From NCBI GenBank assembly GCA_035258565.1, contig DATFXF010000419.1, positions 1-8,588 of the forward strand: 8,588 bases of DNA, given 5' to 3'. Every line of letters starts with the position of its first letter. The first letter of the stretch is position 1. Shown here one piece after another: positions 6,064-8,588 of the stretch. The notes below the pieces were generated by a model, which did no database searches, was not told the DNA's origin, and was given only the letters and a program-made list of their open reading frames with translations. The translations under genes and the position numbers were made by a program. The DNA comes from DATFXF01 sp035258565 (lineage in GTDB: Bacteria > Acidobacteriota > Terriglobia > Acidiferrales > UBA7541).

Positions 6064-7444
6064 GCGTCCGATCCTTCAAGCGATCGAGGCTGTGGCGGAA
6101 GGGCCTTAGACCGATCCCTAGCAGCGCGGCGGCCACGAGATGCGCTAAGGTTCCCACGACAACCAACGAATAGTTGATCGCTCTGTCGTTGTGGAAGACA
6201 AAGTCGGTCATCATTGCCACCGCGGTTGGCCCGAGGCCAAGGCCGATGAGGTTGATCACGAAAAGGTACAAGGCTGATGCTTGGCCGCGCATGTTATTGG
6301 GCACCATTTCCTGGATTGCCGCCGCCGCGACACCCACCGGCTGGCTCATCAGGAAAACGGTGGGAATTAACAGCGTGGTGGCCAGAAACGCATTGGGCAT
6401 TAAAGGAAAGAGTATTCCCGTTGCTCCCCATCCGAGTGCCGCCATTAGCCCGACACGCATGTTGGAGTCCTGACAGCCGCGCTCGGCCAGCCAGTCGGCC
6501 ATTCGGCCACCCGTGACAATCCCCAGCGTCCCAAAGATGCAGACGATTGTGCCGTAAACCACGCCGGCCTGAGGGCCCGTCCAACCGTACCTGCGGATGA
6601 AGAATGTCGGGATCCATGCGGAGCTACCGAAGCTCGAAAAAGCAAGGAAGGCAAAACCGACATGGTGACAGAAGAAGGTCAACCAGTTTTGGCGCATGTA
6701 GGCCAGGACATCGCCCAAAGGCAGTTGGGCAACCTTCCCCCTCCCGTCCGCGGCGTTCATCATCCGGGCTCCCTTCCTGGTAGGTTCCCGCACCGTATAG
6801 AGAAGAAGAGCAAGCATGGCCCCTGGTAAACCCACCACGAAAAAGATCAACTGCCACGGCCGAACGGTACCCACGAGGGGTAGGTTCCAGCCAGCTTTGG
6901 CGGAAGCGAATCCAACGACTAATCCACCTAGAAGGAAGGCAATACCTGAGCCCAGGTAGAAGGCCATGGAGTACACGCTGATGGCTGTGGCCCGACTCTC
7001 CTTGGGGAAGTAATCGGAGATGAGAGAATAGGCCGACGGTGAGAGCGCAGCCTCACCGACGCCCACCCCCATGCGCAGCAGCAGGAACTGCCCGAAGCTT
7101 TTTGCCAGTCCGCACCCGGCTGTCAAGAGGCTCCAAAGCACCATGCCGGCAGCGATGATTGTGCGGCGGCTCCTAGAATCCGCGAGGCGACCAAGAGGAA
7201 TGCCAAAGACGGAGTAGAAGAACGCGAAGCTGAAACCCATCAGCAGACTCATTTTCGTGTCACTGATGCCGAGATCACGTCGAATAGGTCCGACCAGCAA
7301 GTTCAGAATTTGGCGGTCGATAAACGCAAACATGTAGGCGATCGTGAGCACCGCAACCACGTACCAAGCGTAGGCACGCGCGGGATACAGCTCTTTCTCG
7401 AGAGAGGGTCTATTCGCCGACATCGAACCCCGGTCGGTGGACAA
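6032..7444 (-). CDS. MFS transporter (spinster-like)
   Basis: A 470-residue inner-membrane carrier with about twelve hydrophobic helices, the usual size for the major facilitator superfamily. Family features are FIDR in helix 1 (41-44), the loop 2-3 motif GRLADSRSRR (85-94), LLRMGVGVGEAALSPSAYSL in helix 4 (122-141), and a second loop motif GGRMADWLAERG (312-323) in the C-terminal half. Sequences with this helix-1 and helix-4 pattern are usually annotated as spinster-type MFS, proton-linked carriers of organic acids, lipids or drugs; the cargo is not identifiable. The long form starts at TTG 7444 with a strong Shine-Dalgarno (AGGAAGG, 7449-7455). ATG 7423 (Met8) is the alternative but has only a weak GGGG before it. 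The MBL hydrolase gene overlaps its 3' end, so the carrier may import that enzyme's substrate or export its product. Confidence 0.9.
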   Translation of the reverse strand: MSTDRGSMSANRPSLEKELYPARAYAWYVVAVLTIAYMFAFIDRQILNLLVGPIRRDLGISDTKMSLLMGFSFAFFYSVFGIPLGRLADSRSRRTIIAAGMVLWSLLTAGCGLAKSFGQFLLLRMGVGVGEAALSPSAYSLISDYFPKESRATAISVYSMAFYLGSGIAFLLGGLVVGFASAKAGWNLPLVGTVRPWQLIFFVVGLPGAMLALLLYTVREPTRKGARMMNAADGRGKVAQLPLGDVLAYMRQNWLTFFCHHVGFAFLAFSSFGSSAWIPTFFIRRYGWTGPQAGVVYGTIVCIFGTLGIVTGGRMADWLAERGCQDSNMRVGLMAALGWGATGILFPLMPNAFLATTLLIPTVFLMSQPVGVAAAAIQEMVPNNMRGQASALYLFVINLIGLGLGPTAVAMMTDFVFHNDRAINYSLVVVGTLAHLVAAALLGIGLRPFRHSLDRLKDRTLGASVPHGEA

Positions 7445-7546
7445 AGCGCCTTCCTATCTCTTCAAGCCCAACTTGGCACTGGACACGGCTCGCTCCAGCC
7501 CTGGTAGGGCCTAGAAACTGAAGTGTGCCGGGAGTCGTTCCTCACG

Positions 7547-7552
7547 GTTATA
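7547..7552 (-). promoter_or_regulatory. possible -10 element for the MFS-MBL pair
   Basis: On the - strand this reads TATAAC, five of six matches to TATAAT, about 95 nt upstream of the transporter start. No good -35 hexamer lies 16-18 bp further upstream, so the call rests on this box alone. Confidence 0.2.
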
Positions 7553-7745
7553 CCCTCCGGGCTTCCCTTTTGCACTCACTGGCCGTGGGAGGGCTAGGCC
7601 CAGATAGGCCACGAAACCCAGTGTCCCGGGTGGAGATAAATAAGACACAGGAAGAAAGCGAGGGGGAGTAGCTCTTTCAGTACCAGCCTCCCTTTAGTTG
7701 CCCCTTAATCTAAGCGCAGCGTTAGGATGGCATCCCTTGGCTTTG

Positions 7746-7765
7746 CCTCCCTTTGGTCTGGGAGG
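7746..7765 (+). promoter_or_regulatory. leader hairpin upstream of the response regulator
   Basis: CCTCCC and GGGAGG can form a 6-bp GC-rich stem with the loop TTTGGTCT, 33 nt before the ATG at 7799. The left arm is also complementary to the Shine-Dalgarno GGAGG (7788-7792). The upstream repeat at 7687-7692 could replace the left arm. Alternative pairings are therefore possible, but no regulation is shown by the sequence alone. Confidence 0.25.
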
Positions 7766-7798
7766 GGGAACTCTCAAGTCGTGACCTGGAGGCAGAAG

Positions 7799-8257
7799 AT
7801 GGCAGCCAACGAGATTGAGATTCTTCTGATCGAAGATAATCCAAGTGATGTCGAGCTGACACTGCACGCACTCCGCCACCACAAGCTGGTCAACCAAATT
7901 CAGGTTGCTCGCGATGGCGAGGAGGCTCTTGATTTTATCTTCTGCCGCGGGAAATTCAGCAAGCATAGGTTCAACAGACCACCCAAACTGATCCTGCTTG
8001 ATTTACAGCTGCCAAAGGTGGACGGTCTAGAAGTGCTGCGGGCGATCAAAAGCGACCGACGCACGAAACACATACCCGTCGTCATCCTCACGTCGTCGCG
8101 TGAGGACCAGCATCGAATCGACAGCTATAACGTGGGCGTGAACAGCTACATTCAAAAACCGGTGGATTTCGATCAGTTCCGCGCCACCATCGAGCAACTA
8201 AGCCTCTACTGGGTTGTTGTGAACCAGCCACCGGCCGCCCAGGCTCACCGGACATAG
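7799..8257 (+). CDS. single-domain response regulator (Rcp1/CheY-like receiver)
   Basis: A 152-residue protein consisting of one receiver domain, the phospho-accepting partner of a histidine kinase. Acidic pocket residues are Glu12 and Asp13 (LIEDNPSD), the phosphorylated aspartate is Asp68 (LILLDLQLPK), the switch residue is Thr98 (VVILTSSRE) and the conserved lysine is Lys120 followed by Pro121 (YIQKPVDFDQF). The extended loop after helix 2 (GKFSKHRFNRPP) and the C-terminal LSLYWVVVNQPP are typical of the Rcp1 family that partners phytochrome-type kinases. There is no DNA-binding or enzymatic output domain, so it works as a phosphorelay intermediate or by protein binding. The start is ATG 7799, with a perfectly placed GGAGG (7788-7792, 6 nt). 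An in-frame ATG at 7727 would add 24 unconserved residues and has no Shine-Dalgarno. No kinase gene is in the window. Confidence 0.92.
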   Translation: MAANEIEILLIEDNPSDVELTLHALRHHKLVNQIQVARDGEEALDFIFCRGKFSKHRFNRPPKLILLDLQLPKVDGLEVLRAIKSDRRTKHIPVVILTSSREDQHRIDSYNVGVNSYIQKPVDFDQFRATIEQLSLYWVVVNQPPAAQAHRT

Positions 8258-8374
8258 AGCTATACGCCTCCCCTCGCCAGCCGATCGAGCAGCTTCGAAG
8301 GGCTTTGCGGCTGCCTGCACGCATCCCCAATGACGCTAGCTCCCTTGACGGTCTTCGGACAAGAACTTCGCACC

Positions 8375-8392
8375 GAGCCTTCCAAAAGGCTC
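8375..8392. repeat. perfect hairpin between response regulator and the right-edge gene
   Basis: GAGCCTT (8375-8381) and AAGGCTC (8386-8392) form a 7-bp perfect stem with the loop CCAA. No T-run follows on either strand, so it is not a classic intrinsic terminator. A second small stem, CTTCC (8407-8411) with GGAAG (8418-8422), lies just before the Shine-Dalgarno of the next gene. The rest of the 185-nt spacer shows no gene. Confidence 0.35.
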
Positions 8393-8442
8393 AACGAAAC
8401 ACGATACTTCCTTCTTTGGAAGGGCAAGGAGCCGAAACGAAA

Positions 8443-8588
8443 ATGAGAACTCCTATCCCTCTGGCGTGCGTTTTCATCCTCGGTTTTGCGGGCTCCGCCC
8501 TATACCGCGTCACGCTGTGGAGTCCGAAGGTTCGAGCAAGTTCCGTACCGCAGGCAGGCCTAGGCAAAGCAGCTCGCCGAAGCGAGGC
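8443..8588 (+). CDS. start of an exported or membrane-anchored protein (cut by the window edge)
   Basis: Forty-eight codons are visible and the frame is open to the right edge. ATG 8443 is preceded by AAGGAG (8426-8431), 11 nt upstream, a slightly long but usable spacing. The N-terminus is MRTPIPLACVFILGFAGSAL, an arginine followed by a hydrophobic stretch ending in small residues, which looks like a signal peptide or a single membrane anchor. The following residues (YRVTLWSPKV, then a Ser/Ala/Gly and Arg-rich stretch) resemble a flexible linker as found after the export segment of periplasmic proteins, including adaptor proteins of efflux pumps. Too little is present to name a family. A Cys at residue 9 lies inside the hydrophobic core and is not in a good lipobox. 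Confidence 0.6.
   Translation, partial: MRTPIPLACVFILGFAGSALYRVTLWSPKVRASSVPQAGLGKAARRSE

Larger units (their letters stand above)
7445..7798. promoter_or_regulatory. divergent leader/promoter region between MFS gene and response regulator
   Basis: This 354-bp stretch carries no convincing gene and must hold the promoters of both divergent neighbours. On the - strand TATAAC (7547-7552) is a possible -10 box for the transporter, but the hexamer 17 bp upstream is not like TTGACA. No clear sigma-70 pair is visible for the + strand gene, and a TGGCAC at 7474 lacks the TTGC half of a sigma-54 site. The 10-mer GCCTCCCTTT occurs twice (7686-7695 and 7745-7754). The second copy forms a hairpin, CCTCCC (7746-7751) with GGGAGG (7760-7765) around an 8-nt loop. 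Another pair is CCCTCC (7553-7558) and GGAGGG (7588-7593). The CCTCC elements can also pair with the response-regulator Shine-Dalgarno. Confidence 0.45.

Noticed and set aside
7474..7490. Sigma-54 promoter starting TGGCAC
   Set aside because: The downstream TTGC half-site is missing at the required spacing.
7727..7798. 24-residue N-terminal extension of the response regulator from ATG 7727
   Set aside because: The added residues are outside the receiver domain, no Shine-Dalgarno precedes that ATG, and ATG 7799 has an ideal one.
8289..8314. Terminator hairpin after the response regulator (GCAGC with GCTGC)
   Set aside because: The stem is 5 bp with a 16-nt loop and no T-run follows.

Overview
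The window is G+C-rich (about 60% by eye), densely coded bacterial DNA with no rRNA, tRNA, CRISPR array, transposase or phage gene that I can see. The content (orphan PAS protein, Rcp1-type receiver, haloacid dehalogenase, several hydrolases, spinster-like MFS carrier) suggests a free-living soil or sediment bacterium, perhaps of an Acidobacteriota or Rokubacteria kind. That placement is only an impression; nothing here fixes the taxonomy.

Layout. Bases 97-5012 are all on the + strand: a small stand-alone PAS protein, an L-2-haloacid dehalogenase, an exported alpha/beta hydrolase, a cytoplasmic alpha/beta hydrolase, a DUF4177-type protein, two tandem paralogous small proteins of a family I do not recognise, and an amidohydrolase-2 family metal-dependent hydrolase. 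The first three are tightly spaced (24 and 6 nt gaps) and look co-transcribed; the DUF4177 gene and the first paralogue are 8 nt apart. Bases 5035-7444 are on the - strand: an MFS transporter followed by an MBL-fold metallo-hydrolase whose likely TTG start lies inside the transporter gene. A leader of about 350 bp (7445-7798) separates this pair from a divergent + strand gene for a single-domain response regulator (7799-8257). A further + strand gene with an N-terminal hydrophobic export segment starts at 8443 and runs off the right edge.

How the genes may work together. Dehalogenase, hydrolases, amidohydrolase, MBL hydrolase and carrier would suit uptake and breakdown of small organic acids or esters, possibly halogenated, but no substrate can be read from the sequence. 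The PAS protein and the lone receiver are signalling parts without an output domain or kinase in the window, so their partners lie elsewhere. The least explained items are the tandem paralogue pair (3352-3696 and 3782-4105), the FixL/DOS-like histidine in the PAS protein, and the CCTCC/GGAGG-rich leader of the response regulator. Most of the rest looks like ordinary chromosomal metabolism.
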